From NCBI RefSeq assembly GCF_010729665.1, contig NZ_AP022610.1, forward strand, positions 3,410,001 through 3,474,000: a stretch of DNA of 64,000 nt, read 5' to 3'. This DNA comes from Mycolicibacterium madagascariense. GTDB lineage: Bacteria > Actinomycetota > Actinomycetes > Mycobacteriales > Mycobacteriaceae. The translations under genes and the position numbers were made by a program. The notes under the pieces are model-generated. The model had not been told where the DNA came from, ran no database searches, and was given only the letters and a program-made list of their open reading frames with translations. This document shows positions 48,841 to 58,927 of this stretch, piece after piece (the first letter of the stretch is position 1; each line of letters starts with the position of its first letter).

Positions 48841-51800
48841 ATGACGCTGACTACCCCGAAGCAGCATCGATCGTCGACTCTGCACTGGGTCCCCGCCGCT
48901 GCCGGCTGGAGCGTCGGCGTCATCGCGACGCTTTCGCTGATCGCCAGCATCTCCCCGCTGGTGCGGTGGCTCATCAAGGTCCCGCGGGAGTGGGTCAACG
49001 ACTACATCTTCAACTTCCCCGACACCAGCTTCGCCTGGGCGTTCGTGCTCGCCCTGCTCGCCGCGGCGCTGGCGGCCCGCAAGAGCGTCGCGTGGTGGAT
49101 CCTGGTGCTGTACATGGTCGCGGCGATCGGCTGGAACGTCGGCGACATCTCGACCGGTCCCGCATCGGTCATGGAGGACGTCGGCGAATCCATCGGCCTG
49201 GGCTTCCACGTCCTGGCGATCGCCCTGCTGGTGTTCGCCCGCAAGGAGTTCTGGGCGCGGGTGCGCCGCGGCGCGCTGATCAAGGCCGCCGCGACGCTGG
49301 CGATCGGCATGACGGTCGGCATCCTCGTCGGGTGGGGCCTGCTCGAGATGTTCCCCGGATCGCTGGACCACGACGAGCGGCTCCCCTACGCCGCCAACCG
49401 CGTGGTCGTGTTCGCCGGTCTGGACGCCGACGCCTTCGACGGTCACCATCCGCACGTCTTCGTCAACGCACTGCTCGGACTCTTCGGGGCGCTGGCCCTC
49501 ATGGTCGCGGCGATCGTGCTGTTCCAGTCGCAGCGGGCCGAGAACGCGCTCACCGGCGAGGACGAGTCCGCCATCCGCGGTCTGCTCGAGCTGTGGGGCA
49601 AGAACGACTCCCTCGGCTACTTCGCGACCCGTCGGGACAAGTCGGTCGTATTCGCCCCCAACGGGCGGGCCGCCATCACCTACCGCGTCGAGGTCGGCGT
49701 CTGCCTCGCCAGCGGAGACCCGCTGGGCGACCCGCGCGCGTGGCCCGCCGCGATCGGCGCCTGGCTGACCCTGTGCCAGTCCTACGGCTGGGCCCCCGGC
49801 GTGATGGGCGCAAGCGCCTCGGCCGCGCAGGCCTTTCGCGAGGCCGGGCTCAACGCCCTCGAACTCGGCGACGAGGCCATCCTGTACCCGGACCGGTTCA
49901 AGCTGTCCGGGCCCGACATGAAGCCCGTGCGCCAGGCCGTCACCCGCGCGCGACGCGCCGGATTGACGGTGCGCATCCGCCGCCACCGCGACCTGTCCCC
50001 CGAGGAGATGGCGCTGGCGATCCGGCGGGCCGACGACTGGCGCGACACCGAGACCGAACGCGGATTCTCGATGGCCCTCGGGCGGCTCGGCGATCCGGCC
50101 GACGGCGACTGCATGCTGGTCGAGGCGGTCGACCAGAGCGACACCGTCGTGGCCATGCTGTCGCTGGTGCCGTGGGGCACCAATGGCGCGTCGCTGGACC
50201 TCATGCGTCGTTCTCCCCACTCCCCCAACGGCACCAACGAACTGATGGTCAGCGAGCTCTGCCTGCAGGGCGAGGACATCGGCATCACGCGAATCTCGTT
50301 GAACTTCGCCATGTTTCGGTCGGCCTTCGAGGAAGGTGCACAACTCGGCGCGGGTCCGGTCGCGCGGCTGTGGCGGGCACTGCTGGTGTTCTTCTCGCGG
50401 TGGTGGCAGTTGGAGACGCTGTACCGCTCCAACATGAAGTACATGCCCGAGTGGGTGCCGCGCTTCGCGTGCTACGAGGACGCCCGCCTCATTCCGAGGG
50501 TCGGCATCGCCTCGGTGATCGCCGAGGGCTTCCTGGTGCTGCCGTTCAGTCGCCGCAACAAGCAGGACAGCGGACAGCACACGGGGCAACACATCTCGGC
50601 CCCCGCGACCCTGGTCAGCTCCGGCCGACTGCAGCACGACGGGAGCGCCCCCGACCTCACCGGGCTCGAACTCGACAGTCCCCGCGAAGACGTCGTGCAG
50701 CGGCTGCCCGAGCAGGTCAGGGTCCGGATGGCGAAGCTGAAGAACCTGCAGGACAAGGGAATCGACGCCTACCCCGTCGGCAAGGCCCCCAGTCACACCG
50801 TCGCCCAGGCATTGTCGACCACCGGTGACACCGTGACCGTCGCGGGCCGGGTGCTCCGCCTGCGCGACTACGGCTCGGTGCTCTTCGCCGATCTGCGTGA
50901 CTGGTCGGCCGAAGTGCAACTCCTGTTCGACAATTCGCGGCTGCGCGACGGCAGCGCCGCCGACGTCACGAAGGCCGTCGATCTCGGCGACCTCGTCGAG
51001 GTCACCGGCACCATGGGCACCAGCAAGTCCGGCACCCCCTCGCTGCTGGTGGACGACTGGCGCCTGATCGGCAAGTGCCTGCGCCCGCTGCCCGACAAGT
51101 GGAAGGGGCTGACCGACCAGGAGGCACGGGTCCGCACCCGCTACGTCGACCTGGCCATCAACACCGAGTCCCGCGACCTCATCCGAGCACGCAGCCAGGT
51201 GCTGCACTCCATTCGAGAGACGTTGTTCGCCAAGGACTTCCTCGAAGTCGAGACGCCGATCCTGCAGCAGATCCACGGGGGCGCCAACGCACGCCCGTTC
51301 GTCACCCACATCAACGCCTACGACCTCGCCCTGTATCTGCGGATCGCACCCGAGCTGTACCTCAAGCGGCTGTGCGTGGGCGGTGTCGAGAGGGTCTTCG
51401 AACTCGGCCGGGCGTTCCGCAACGAAGGCGTGGACTTCAGCCACAACCCCGAGTTCACGCTCCTGGAGGCCTACCAGGCGCACGCCGACTACAACGTGTG
51501 GATCGACGGCTGCCGTGAGCTCATCCAGAATGCGGCGTTGGCCGCCAACGGATCTCACGTCGTGATGCGCCCCCGCGAGGACGGCACCCTCGAACCGGTC
51601 GACATCTCCGGTGCGTGGACGGTCAAGACCGTCCACGACGCGGTGTCCGAGGCGCTCGGCGAGCACGTCACCACCTCGACCGACCTGGCGACGCTGCGGC
51701 GCTACGCCGACGCGGCGCAGATCCCGTACCAGACGCACTGGGACGAGGGCGCGGTCGTCCTGGAGATGTACGAGCACCTCGTCGAGGACCGCACCGAGAA

Positions 51801-52155
51801 TCCCACGTTCTACAAGGACTTCCCCATCTCCGTCTCGCCCCTGACCCGTCCGCACCGCAGCCTGCCGGGGGTGGCCGAGAGGTGGGATCTGGTGGCGTGG
51901 GGCGTCGAGCTGGGGACCGCCTACAGCGAGCTGACCGACCCCGTGGAGCAGCGCCGCCGACTCCAGGAGCAGTCGCTGCTGGCGGCCGGTGGTGACCCCG
52001 AGGCGATGGAACTCGACGAGGACTTCCTGCAAGCCATGGAGTATGCGATGCCGCCCACCGGTGGCCTCGGCATGGGCGTCGACCGCGTCGTCATGCTGAT
52101 CACCGGTCGCAGCATCCGCGAGACGCTGCCGTTCCCCCTGGCGAAGCCGCGTTAA
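48841..52155 (+). CDS. lysX: Bifunctional lysyl-tRNA synthetase / lysylphosphatidylglycerol synthase LysX
   Basis: Adds lysine to phosphatidylglycerol, giving resistance to cationic peptides. 1104 aa: about six membrane segments (residues 15-240), an MprF-type DUF2156 transferase domain (about 250-570, with [19 protein letters not shown] and [10 protein letters not shown]), then a complete class II lysyl-tRNA synthetase from about 620: OB fold ([19 protein letters not shown]), motif 2 [20 protein letters not shown] and motif 3 [15 protein letters not shown]. The catalytic parts look intact. The soluble LysS presumably lies elsewhere. Confidence 0.95.
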   Translation: MTLTTPKQHRSSTLHWVPAAAGWSVGVIATLSLIASISPLVRWLIKVPREWVNDYIFNFPDTSFAWAFVLALLAAALAARKSVAWWILVLYMVAAIGWNVGDISTGPASVMEDVGESIGLGFHVLAIALLVFARKEFWARVRRGALIKAAATLAIGMTVGILVGWGLLEMFPGSLDHDERLPYAANRVVVFAGLDADAFDGHHPHVFVNALLGLFGALALMVAAIVLFQSQRAENALTGEDESAIRGLLELWGKNDSLGYFATRRDKSVVFAPNGRAAITYRVEVGVCLASGDPLGDPRAWPAAIGAWLTLCQSYGWAPGVMGASASAAQAFREAGLNALELGDEAILYPDRFKLSGPDMKPVRQAVTRARRAGLTVRIRRHRDLSPEEMALAIRRADDWRDTETERGFSMALGRLGDPADGDCMLVEAVDQSDTVVAMLSLVPWGTNGASLDLMRRSPHSPNGTNELMVSELCLQGEDIGITRISLNFAMFRSAFEEGAQLGAGPVARLWRALLVFFSRWWQLETLYRSNMKYMPEWVPRFACYEDARLIPRVGIASVIAEGFLVLPFSRRNKQDSGQHTGQHISAPATLVSSGRLQHDGSAPDLTGLELDSPREDVVQRLPEQVRVRMAKLKNLQDKGIDAYPVGKAPSHTVAQALSTTGDTVTVAGRVLRLRDYGSVLFADLRDWSAEVQLLFDNSRLRDGSAADVTKAVDLGDLVEVTGTMGTSKSGTPSLLVDDWRLIGKCLRPLPDKWKGLTDQEARVRTRYVDLAINTESRDLIRARSQVLHSIRETLFAKDFLEVETPILQQIHGGANARPFVTHINAYDLALYLRIAPELYLKRLCVGGVERVFELGRAFRNEGVDFSHNPEFTLLEAYQAHADYNVWIDGCRELIQNAALAANGSHVVMRPREDGTLEPVDISGAWTVKTVHDAVSEALGEHVTTSTDLATLRRYADAAQIPYQTHWDEGAVVLEMYEHLVEDRTENPTFYKDFPISVSPLTRPHRSLPGVAERWDLVAWGVELGTAYSELTDPVEQRRRLQEQSLLAAGGDPEAMELDEDFLQAMEYAMPPTGGLGMGVDRVVMLITGRSIRETLPFPLAKPR

Positions 52156-52202
52156 GGGCAAGTTCACAGCCTTCTCCCAGCCACCGCGTCCACCATGTCG
52201 TC

Positions 52203-53621
52203 GTGGAGTCGTGGTGGGACGCCGGAGACCTTCGGCAACAGCATCTCTCGCTGATGCACGGATGGCTGCCGTGGACGGTCCAGATCGTCACGGCCGTCGT
52301 CCTCGTGGTCGCCATCGGTTGGCGGACCCGCCGGTGGCGCCTGCTGTGGCTGCCGATCGCCCTCCTCGCGGGCGGTGCGCTGGCGGCCGGATCGGCATGG
52401 TTCATCGACTCGCAGGGTCTCGCCGACGACCCGGCTCCCACCATGCTGTGGGTGTGGCTCGTCGTGACCGGCGCGGCCGCCGTGGTCTTCGTCGTGGGGT
52501 GGCGCAGTGCCGCGTGGTGGCGCAGGGCGGTGTCGGCGGTCGGCGTGCCGCTGTGCCTGCTGTGCGCGGCACTGGCGGTCAACCTGTGGGTCGGCTACTT
52601 CCCCACCGTCGACACCGTCTGGACTCAGGTGACTGCGGGACCGCTGCCCGACCAGACCGATCGCACCGTGGTCACCGCGATGCAGACCAAGCATCAGATC
52701 CCTGCCAAGGGTGTCGTAGTCCCGGTCGACATCGGTTCGGCTGCTTCGGGTTTCAAGCACCGCGGTGAATTCGTCTACCTGCCGCCGGCCTGGTTCGCGA
52801 CCAACCCGGCGCCCCACCTGCCGACGCTGATGATGATCGGCGGCGAGTTCAACACCCCGGCCGACTGGATTCGCATCGGCAACGCGGTCACCACCGCCGA
52901 CGACTTCGCCGCGGCCAACCGCGGCAACGCCCCCGTCATGGTGTTCGTCGATTCCGGCGGCGCCTTCAACAACGACACCGAATGCGTCAACGGACCCCGC
53001 GGCAATGCCGCCGACCACCTGACGAAGGACGTCGTGCCCTTCATGGAGCAGAACTTCGGCGTCAGCGGACTGCGCACCAACTGGGGCATCGTCGGATGGT
53101 CGATGGGCGGTACGTGCGCGCTGGATCTGGCCACCATGCACCCCGACGTGTTCAGCACGTTCGAGGACATCGCCGGTGATCGAGCCCCCAACTCGGGCAC
53201 CAGGCAGCAGACCATCGCCCGGCTCTTCGGCGGGAACGCGACGGCCTACGCGGCGTTCGACCCGGCCAGCGTGATCGCCAAACACGGCCCCTACCAAGGG
53301 GTCTACGGATGGTTCGCTATCAACGGGTCCGGGCTGCCGACGGCGACGAACGCCCTCGCGCCGAACGGCACCGGGCTCGGGGGTCAGGACGTCGCCGACC
53401 GCGTCGGCGGGCAGTCCGCAGCGGCCTACTCGCTGTGCGGCCTCGGAGCGGCCGACGGCATCGCGTGCGCGGTCATGACGCAGCCGGGCAAGCACGATTG
53501 GCCGTTCGCCGAACGCGCGCTCGCCGCGGCGATGCCGTGGCTGGCCGGGCGGATCGGGACCCCCGGCGTTCCCGTCCTGGCGCTTCCCGCACCGCCGCCG
53601 GTGACCTCGCGCGTGCAGTAG
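52203..53621 (+). CDS. Membrane-anchored alpha/beta-hydrolase, esterase family (Rv1639c-like)
   Basis: 472 aa with about four N-terminal membrane segments (residues 20-135) and an extracytoplasmic esterase domain resembling antigen 85/esterase D. GWSMGGTCALDL contains the nucleophile serine; Asp in FEDIAGD and His in QPGKHDWPFAERAL probably complete the triad. The GTG start has a weak ribosome site; an ATG 17 codons in is an alternative. It follows lysX by 47 bp, suggesting a joint envelope role (inference). Confidence 0.82.
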   Translation: MESWWDAGDLRQQHLSLMHGWLPWTVQIVTAVVLVVAIGWRTRRWRLLWLPIALLAGGALAAGSAWFIDSQGLADDPAPTMLWVWLVVTGAAAVVFVVGWRSAAWWRRAVSAVGVPLCLLCAALAVNLWVGYFPTVDTVWTQVTAGPLPDQTDRTVVTAMQTKHQIPAKGVVVPVDIGSAASGFKHRGEFVYLPPAWFATNPAPHLPTLMMIGGEFNTPADWIRIGNAVTTADDFAAANRGNAPVMVFVDSGGAFNNDTECVNGPRGNAADHLTKDVVPFMEQNFGVSGLRTNWGIVGWSMGGTCALDLATMHPDVFSTFEDIAGDRAPNSGTRQQTIARLFGGNATAYAAFDPASVIAKHGPYQGVYGWFAINGSGLPTATNALAPNGTGLGGQDVADRVGGQSAAAYSLCGLGAADGIACAVMTQPGKHDWPFAERALAAAMPWLAGRIGTPGVPVLALPAPPPVTSRVQ

Positions 53622-53728
53622 CGGTGCACCACGTCGTCGAGATTGCGCTGACGGAACGGACGTGCGAGGAGGCGTTCGCGCCAATGCAATCTCGGCGCGG
53701 CGCGCTCGGCCGGGAGTAGCGTGGCAGC

Positions 53729-54001
53729 GTGGCCGAACCCGACGAGATCATCGACGCCGAGATCGCGCCGGATCCGCGTCCGGAGGCGCTGCCGGACACC
53801 GGCTACACGCCCGACGGCGTGCCGACGTTCGAGGCCGTCAGGGAGAAGATCGAGACCAGGGTCGGCACCGCGATCGGTGCGACGGAGTTGGCGTCGGAGA
53901 CGCCCGAGGGCCGACTGGTACAGGAGCAGTACGACGCCCGCCAGCGCGCGGCGGCCGAGCGCCTCGCGCAGATCCGGGCGTCGATGCGCGACGACTCCTA
54001 G
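53729..54001 (+). CDS. Short acidic hypothetical protein
   Basis: 90 aa from a GTG at 53729, starting MAEPDEIIDAEIAP. Acidic, with a helical C-terminal half (ELASETPEGRLVQEQYDARQ). No family recognised. It ends 2 bp before the winged-helix gene, so the two are probably coexpressed. Confidence 0.7.
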   Translation: MAEPDEIIDAEIAPDPRPEALPDTGYTPDGVPTFEAVREKIETRVGTAIGATELASETPEGRLVQEQYDARQRAAAERLAQIRASMRDDS

Positions 54002-54003
54002 CA

Positions 54004-55167
54004 GTGCGCGCGTTCACCGACCAGGAGCGGCGCGATCGTCTGGCCCGCCGCCACCTGCTGGCCGAGCCTGGCAGCGGTTCGATCCGCGAGGTCAGTGGTT
54101 CCTTCGTCGGGCTGCACGCCACCGACCCCGCCACGCCGTATCTGTCGCTGTGGGCCCGACTTTCAGATTTCCGGCGCGCCGACCTCGACGCGGCGCTCTA
54201 CGTGGACAGGTCGGTGGTCAAGCACCTCGCCATGCGGCGCACGCTGTGGGCGTTCGACGCCGACGACCTGCCCGCGGTGCAGGCGGCGGCCAGTGACCGG
54301 GTCGCCGCGACCGAACGGGCGCGGTTGACCGCCGACGTGGTCAAGGCCGGCATCACGAGCGACGGCGAGGCCTGGCTAGACAAGGCCACCTCCGCTGTCG
54401 TCGCGCATCTCGACCGCCACGGCCCCACCAGCGCCAAGGAGCTGCGCGAGGCGCTACCCGAGCTGGCGGGCACCTATGATCCCGCACCCGGAAAGCCTTA
54501 TGGCGGAGCCACTTCCATCTCCCCCAGGGTGCTCACGGTGCTGGCGGTACAGGGGCTCGTGGTCCGCGGCCCCAACGAGGGCGGGTGGACGTCGTCGCGC
54601 CCGAAGTGGTCCGCGACCGCGCAGTGGCTCGGCCCGGACACCGGTCCGCTCGATCCGGACACGGCAAGGGCCAGCGTGCTCCGGAACTGGCTGCGGACGT
54701 TCGGCCCGGCCACCCTCGAGGACGTGAAGTGGTGGTTCGGCAACACCCTGACGTGGGCGCGGGCGGGGCTGCGCGACGTCGGCGCGGTCGAGGTCGACAT
54801 GGCGGGTACGCCCGGCTGGGTGCTGCCCGACGACCTGGGCCCGGAGCCCGCCTGCGACCGCTGGTGCGCCCTGCTTCCGGGGCTGGACGTGACGACCATG
54901 GGCTGGCAGCACCGCGACTGGTACCTCGGACCGCACCGGGCCCACGTCTTCGACCGCAACGGCAACGGCGGCCCGACCGCGTGGTGCGACGGCCGGATCG
55001 TCGGCGGGTGGACACAGGACGCCGACGGTCGCGTCGTGCTCCAACTCGTCGAGGAGCTCGACACCGCGGCGTCGAAGGCGTTGGCGCGCAAGGCAACCGA
55101 GCTCACCGACTGGCTCGACGGCACGCGGATCGCGGCCCGCTTCCCGTCACCGCTGTCGAAGCGCTAG
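54004..55167 (+). CDS. Winged-helix DNA-binding protein, HTH_42 / AlkZ-like
   Basis: 387 aa from the GTG at 54004, 2 bp after the preceding gene. The three-winged-helix HTH_42 architecture is indicated by VGLHATDPATPYLSLWAR, HGPTSAKELREALPEL and the FGPATLEDVKWWFG segment. The family includes AlkZ/YcaQ DNA glycosylases, whose catalytic Gln-x-Gln/Asp motif would fall in the GLHAT segment; here it reads His-Ala-Thr, so glycosylase activity is doubtful. Confidence 0.8.
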   Translation: MRAFTDQERRDRLARRHLLAEPGSGSIREVSGSFVGLHATDPATPYLSLWARLSDFRRADLDAALYVDRSVVKHLAMRRTLWAFDADDLPAVQAAASDRVAATERARLTADVVKAGITSDGEAWLDKATSAVVAHLDRHGPTSAKELREALPELAGTYDPAPGKPYGGATSISPRVLTVLAVQGLVVRGPNEGGWTSSRPKWSATAQWLGPDTGPLDPDTARASVLRNWLRTFGPATLEDVKWWFGNTLTWARAGLRDVGAVEVDMAGTPGWVLPDDLGPEPACDRWCALLPGLDVTTMGWQHRDWYLGPHRAHVFDRNGNGGPTAWCDGRIVGGWTQDADGRVVLQLVEELDTAASKALARKATELTDWLDGTRIAARFPSPLSKR

Positions 55168-55174
55168 CGCCTGG

Positions 55175-55213
55175 CGCTTCCGGCCCGCAGGCGACGACCC
55201 CCGGGCTAGGCGC
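55175..55213. repeat. 39-bp direct repeat, left copy (vapBC flank)
   Basis: Begins CGCTTCCGG and ends GGGCTAGGCGC. It is identical over all 39 bases to 55902-55940 and lies 7 bp after the stop codon of the winged-helix gene. The two copies bracket the vapBC module (688 bp between them). No other copy is visible in the window. Confidence 0.95.
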
Positions 55214-55218
55214 GGCTG

Positions 55219-55238
55219 GTGATATCATCCGATATCAC
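55219..55238 (+). promoter_or_regulatory. Operator/promoter of vapBC
   Basis: GTGATATC-ATCC-GATATCAC is a perfect inverted repeat with a 4-bp spacer, 16 bp before the vapB ATG. TATCAT inside it (55223-55228) can serve as a -10, so binding of VapB-VapC would block transcription, the usual autoregulation of these modules. Confidence 0.7.
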
Positions 55239-55254
55239 AGACAAGGAAGTGACG

Positions 55255-55476
55255 ATGAGCGACCTCCTCATAAGGGATGTTCCCGACGATGTCTTGGCGG
55301 CTCTCGACAAGCACGCCGTCAGGCTCGGGCTATCCCGAACCGAATACGTCAGACGCCGACTGGCACAGGACGCGCACACGGCAACGGTGAACGTCACGAC
55401 CGCCGACTGGCGGCGAATCGCCGATGACTTGGCCGATCTCGGCGACGCCGAGGTGATGGGCCAAGCCTGGCGATGA
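55255..55476 (+). CDS. vapB: VapB-type antitoxin
   Basis: 73 aa from the ATG at 55255 (AAGGAAG upstream). An N-terminal ribbon-helix-helix domain ([31 protein letters not shown]) binds DNA and the C-terminal tail should wrap the toxin. A longer frame starting at 55219 begins inside the operator and is unlikely. It resembles M. tuberculosis VapB2 from memory. It overlaps vapC by 4 bp. Confidence 0.92.
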   Translation: MSDLLIRDVPDDVLAALDKHAVRLGLSRTEYVRRRLAQDAHTATVNVTTADWRRIADDLADLGDAEVMGQAWR

Positions 55477-55877
55477 GCGAGACGCTGTGGCTCATCGACA
55501 AGTCTGCACTGGTGCGGTTGGCCGAGAGCGCCGACGTCGAGCGTTGGAACAATCGCGTCGAGCGCGGCCTCGTCCACATCAGCACGGTGACCCGGCTCGA
55601 GATCGGCTACTCGGCACGCAGCGGCCCCCTCGCCAGACGCAACTTTCGCGAACCACCGCTTTCCGCCATGCCGGTTCAATATCTCACTCCCGCAATCGAA
55701 GACCGCGCGCTCGAGGTTCAACTTCTGCTCGCTGACGTCGGCAAGCACCGCGCGCCCTCGATTCCAGACTTGCTGATCGCGGCCACCGCCGAATTGGCCG
55801 GTCTGACCGTGCTACACCTGGACAAGGACTTCGACGTCATCAGCGATCTCACGGGTCAAATGACAGAACGCCTTTGA
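55473..55877 (+). CDS. vapC: VapC-type PIN-domain ribonuclease toxin
   Basis: 134 aa PIN domain. The acidic metal site is complete: Asp9 (LIDKSAL), Glu43 (RLEIGYS), Asp99 (SIPDLLIA) and Asp117/Asp119 (LDKDFD), so the toxin should be active. ATGA overlap with vapB. The pair forms an autonomous module inserted between the winged-helix gene and uvrA. Confidence 0.94.
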   Translation: MSETLWLIDKSALVRLAESADVERWNNRVERGLVHISTVTRLEIGYSARSGPLARRNFREPPLSAMPVQYLTPAIEDRALEVQLLLADVGKHRAPSIPDLLIAATAELAGLTVLHLDKDFDVISDLTGQMTERL

Positions 55878-55901
55878 CCGACGCTCGTCCGATCGATTAC
55901 C

Positions 55902-55940
55902 CGCTTCCGGCCCGCAGGCGACGACCCCCGGGCTAGGCGC
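55902..55940. repeat. 39-bp direct repeat, right copy (overlaps uvrA 3' end)
   Basis: Identical to 55175-55213. Bases 55933-55940 are the end of uvrA: its TAG stop (55935-55933), one codon and part of the next; the rest is uvrA 3' flank with a weak GCCCG/CGGGC stem. This copy is probably the ancestral one, since it belongs to uvrA. Confidence 0.95.
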
Positions 55941-58824
55941 TGACCTTGCGCCGCTTCTTGGCACGCACCGGCGACGGCAGCACCTCGGCCAGGAACTGGC
56001 CGGTGTAGCTCTCCGCCACGGCCGCCACGTCCTCGGGGGTGCCCGCCGCGACGACGGTGCCACCGCCGCCACCGCCCTCGGGGCCCATGTCGATGATCCA
56101 GTCCGAGGTCTTGATGACGTCGAGGTTGTGTTCAATGACGATGACGGTGTTGCCCTTGTCGACCAGACCGTTGATGACCTTCAACAGCTTGCGGATGTCC
56201 TCGAAGTGCAGGCCGGTGGTCGGCTCGTCGAGCACGTAGATGGTCCGCCCGGTCGACCGCTTCTGCAGCTCGGCGGCCAGCTTGACGCGCTGCGCCTCAC
56301 CGCCGGACAGCGTCGGCGCGGGCTGGCCGAGTCGCACATAACCCAGGCCGACGTCGACGAGCGTCTTGAGGTACCGGTGGATCGACGTGATCGGTTCGAA
56401 GAACTCCGTCGCCTCCTCGATCGACATGTCGAGGACCTCGGAGATCGTCTTGCCCTTGTAGTGGACTTCGAGCGTCTCGCGGTTGTACCGGGCGCCGTGA
56501 CACACCTCGCACGGCACGTAGACGTCGGGCAGGAAGTTCATCTCGATCTTGATGGTGCCGTCACCCGAGCACGCCTCGCAGCGACCGCCCTTGACGTTGA
56601 ACGAGAATCGACCCGGCTGGTAGCCGCGCACCTTGGCCTCGGTGGTCGCCGCGAACAGCGTCCGGATCTTGTCGAAGACGCCGGTGTAGGTCGCCGGGTT
56701 GGACCGCGGCGTGCGGCCGATCGGCGACTGGTCGACGCGCACCAGCTTGTCGAGTTGGTCGAGGCCGTTGATGCGCGTGTGCCGACCGGGCACCTGCCGG
56801 GCGCCGTTGAGCTTGTTGGCCAGCACCGATGCGAGGATGTCGTTCACCAGCGTCGACTTGCCCGATCCCGACACGCCCGTCACCGAGGTCAGCACGCCGA
56901 GGGGGAATGCCACGTCGATCTCGCGCAGGTTGTTCTCCCGGGCCCCCACGACGGTGATCTGACGCTTGCGGTCGACGGGCCTGCGGATCGCCGGAACCTC
57001 GATGCTCTCCTTGCCGGAAAGGTAGGCGCCCGTGATGGAGTCGGGGTTGGTGAGCAGATCCTGATAGCTGCCGCTGTGCACGATGAGGCCACCGTGCTCG
57101 CCGGCGGCCGGGCCGATGTCGACCACCCAGTCGGCGTGCGCGATGGTGTCGAGGTCGTGTTCGACGACGATCAGCGTGTTGCCCAGGTCGCGCAGCCGCA
57201 CCAGGGTGTCGATCAGGCGTCGGTTGTCGCGCTGGTGCAGGCCGATCGACGGCTCGTCCAGGACGTACAGCACCCCCGCGAGGCCCGAGCCGATCTGCGT
57301 GGCGAGCCGAATGCGCTGCGCCTCACCGCCGGACAGCGTGCCGGCCGCCCGCGACAGCGTCAGGTAGTCCAGCCCGACGTCGAGCAGGAAGCCCAGCCGC
57401 GACTGCACCTCCTTGAGCACCTGGCCCGCGATGGCGTGCTCGCGCGTCCCGAGGGTCAGCACGTTGAGGAACTTCGAGCAGTCCGCGATCGACAGGTCGC
57501 AGACCTCGGCGATCGACTTCGCGTCGTCCCCCGCCGACAGCGTCACGGCCAGGATCTCCGGCTTCAGCCGGGTGCCCTCGCAGACCGGGCACGGCACGTC
57601 GCGCATGAACCCGTCGTAGCGTTCCTTCATCTGCTCGGACTCGGTCTGTTCCATGCGGCGATGCAGGAACGCCATCACGCCTTCGAAATCGGCGTAGTAC
57701 GAACGGGTTCGGCCGTACCGGTTCTTGTAGCGGACGTGCACCTGCTCGTCGCAGCCCTCGAGGATCGCCTTGCGCGCCTTGCTCGGGAGCTTGCGCCACG
57801 GGGTGTCGACGTCGAATCCCAGCGCCTGCCCGAGACCCTCGAGCATCCTGGTGAAGTAGTCGGCGTTGTGGCCCATCGACCACGGCGCGACGGCGCCCTC
57901 GGCGAGCGTCAGATCCGGATCCGGCACGACCAGATCGGGGTCGACCTCCTTGCGGATGCCGAGACCCGCGCACTCCGGGCAGGCGCCGTAGGGCGAGTTG
58001 AACGAGAACGACCGCGGCTCCAGGTCGTCCACGGCCAGCGGGTGACCGTTGGGGCAGGCGAGCTTCTCGGAGAATCGCTGTTCGCGGTGCGGTGCGCCCT
58101 CCTCCACGTCGACGAACTCGAGCACGACGATGCCGTCGGCAAGACCCAGCGCCGTCTCGACCGAGTCGGTGAGCCGCTGCTTGGACGTGGCCTTGACGCT
58201 CAGGCGGTCGACGACCACCTCGATGTCGTGCTTCTCCTGCTTCTTCAGCTTGGGCGGATCGGTGAGGGTGTGCACGACGCCGTCGACGCGGACGCGGCTG
58301 TACCCCTGCGTGTTCAGCTTCTCGAACAGGTCGACGAACTCGCCCTTGCGGGTCCGCACGACGGGCGCGAGGACCTGGAATCGCAGGCCCTCGTCCATCG
58401 CGAGCACCTGGTCCACGATCTGCTGGGGCGTCTGCTTGGCGATGCGCTCACCGCACACCGGACAGTGCGCGGTGCCGGCGCGCGCGTACAGCAGGCGCAG
58501 ATAGTCGTACACCTCGGTGATGGTGCCGACCGTCGAGCGGGGGTTGCGGTTGGTCGACTTCTGGTCGATCGAGACTGCGGGCGACAGACCCTCGATGAAG
58601 TCGACGTCGGGCTTGTCCATCTGACCGAGGAACTGCCGCGCGTAGGCCGACAGCGATTCGACGTAGCGGCGCTGCCCCTCGGCGAAGATGGTGTCGAAGG
58701 CCAGCGACGACTTGCCGGACCCCGACAACCCGGTGAACACGATGAGCGCGTCACGCGGCAGGTCGAGGTCGACCCCCCGCAGATTGTGCTCGCGCGCACC
58801 CTTGACGATCAGGCGGTCAGCCAA
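55933..58824 (-). CDS. uvrA: Excinuclease ABC subunit A
   Basis: DNA damage sensor of nucleotide excision repair, 963 aa. Two ABC modules: Walker [12 protein letters not shown] and [11 protein letters not shown], signatures [12 protein letters not shown] and [12 protein letters not shown], and two zinc fingers (CPNGH...CPEC and CEAC...CEVC). Start is TTG at 58824 with GAGGA 5-6 nt upstream. Its stop codon lies in the right copy of the 39-bp repeat. A damage-type promoter lies upstream. Confidence 0.97.
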   Translation of the reverse strand: MADRLIVKGAREHNLRGVDLDLPRDALIVFTGLSGSGKSSLAFDTIFAEGQRRYVESLSAYARQFLGQMDKPDVDFIEGLSPAVSIDQKSTNRNPRSTVGTITEVYDYLRLLYARAGTAHCPVCGERIAKQTPQQIVDQVLAMDEGLRFQVLAPVVRTRKGEFVDLFEKLNTQGYSRVRVDGVVHTLTDPPKLKKQEKHDIEVVVDRLSVKATSKQRLTDSVETALGLADGIVVLEFVDVEEGAPHREQRFSEKLACPNGHPLAVDDLEPRSFSFNSPYGACPECAGLGIRKEVDPDLVVPDPDLTLAEGAVAPWSMGHNADYFTRMLEGLGQALGFDVDTPWRKLPSKARKAILEGCDEQVHVRYKNRYGRTRSYYADFEGVMAFLHRRMEQTESEQMKERYDGFMRDVPCPVCEGTRLKPEILAVTLSAGDDAKSIAEVCDLSIADCSKFLNVLTLGTREHAIAGQVLKEVQSRLGFLLDVGLDYLTLSRAAGTLSGGEAQRIRLATQIGSGLAGVLYVLDEPSIGLHQRDNRRLIDTLVRLRDLGNTLIVVEHDLDTIAHADWVVDIGPAAGEHGGLIVHSGSYQDLLTNPDSITGAYLSGKESIEVPAIRRPVDRKRQITVVGARENNLREIDVAFPLGVLTSVTGVSGSGKSTLVNDILASVLANKLNGARQVPGRHTRINGLDQLDKLVRVDQSPIGRTPRSNPATYTGVFDKIRTLFAATTEAKVRGYQPGRFSFNVKGGRCEACSGDGTIKIEMNFLPDVYVPCEVCHGARYNRETLEVHYKGKTISEVLDMSIEEATEFFEPITSIHRYLKTLVDVGLGYVRLGQPAPTLSGGEAQRVKLAAELQKRSTGRTIYVLDEPTTGLHFEDIRKLLKVINGLVDKGNTVIVIEHNLDVIKTSDWIIDMGPEGGGGGGTVVAAGTPEDVAAVAESYTGQFLAEVLPSPVRAKKRRKVSA

Positions 58825-58886
58825 CTGATTCCTCGTCTTTCACATCAATCCCGCCGATTACATCCCGCAGGGAGCACTCCGAGCCC

Positions 58887-58909
58887 ATGTTATGTCCACC
58901 CCCCGACAA
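58887..58909 (-). promoter_or_regulatory. RecA-NDp (PafBC-type) promoter of uvrA
   Basis: On the minus strand TTGTCGGGG (58909-58901), 8 bp, then TAACAT (58892-58887), matching the LexA-independent mycobacterial DNA-damage promoter TTGTCRGTG-N8-TAnnnT in order and spacing. Transcription would start about 55 nt before the uvrA TTG. No LexA box is visible in the 103-bp gap. Confidence 0.75.
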
Positions 58910-58927
58910 GCCCGCTACCGTGGCGGT

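Noticed and set aside
48802..52167. A 1121-codon open frame antisense to lysX
   Set aside because: Arg/His/Asp/Gly-rich translation without motifs, lying fully opposite a well-conserved gene; an expected artefact of high-GC codon bias.
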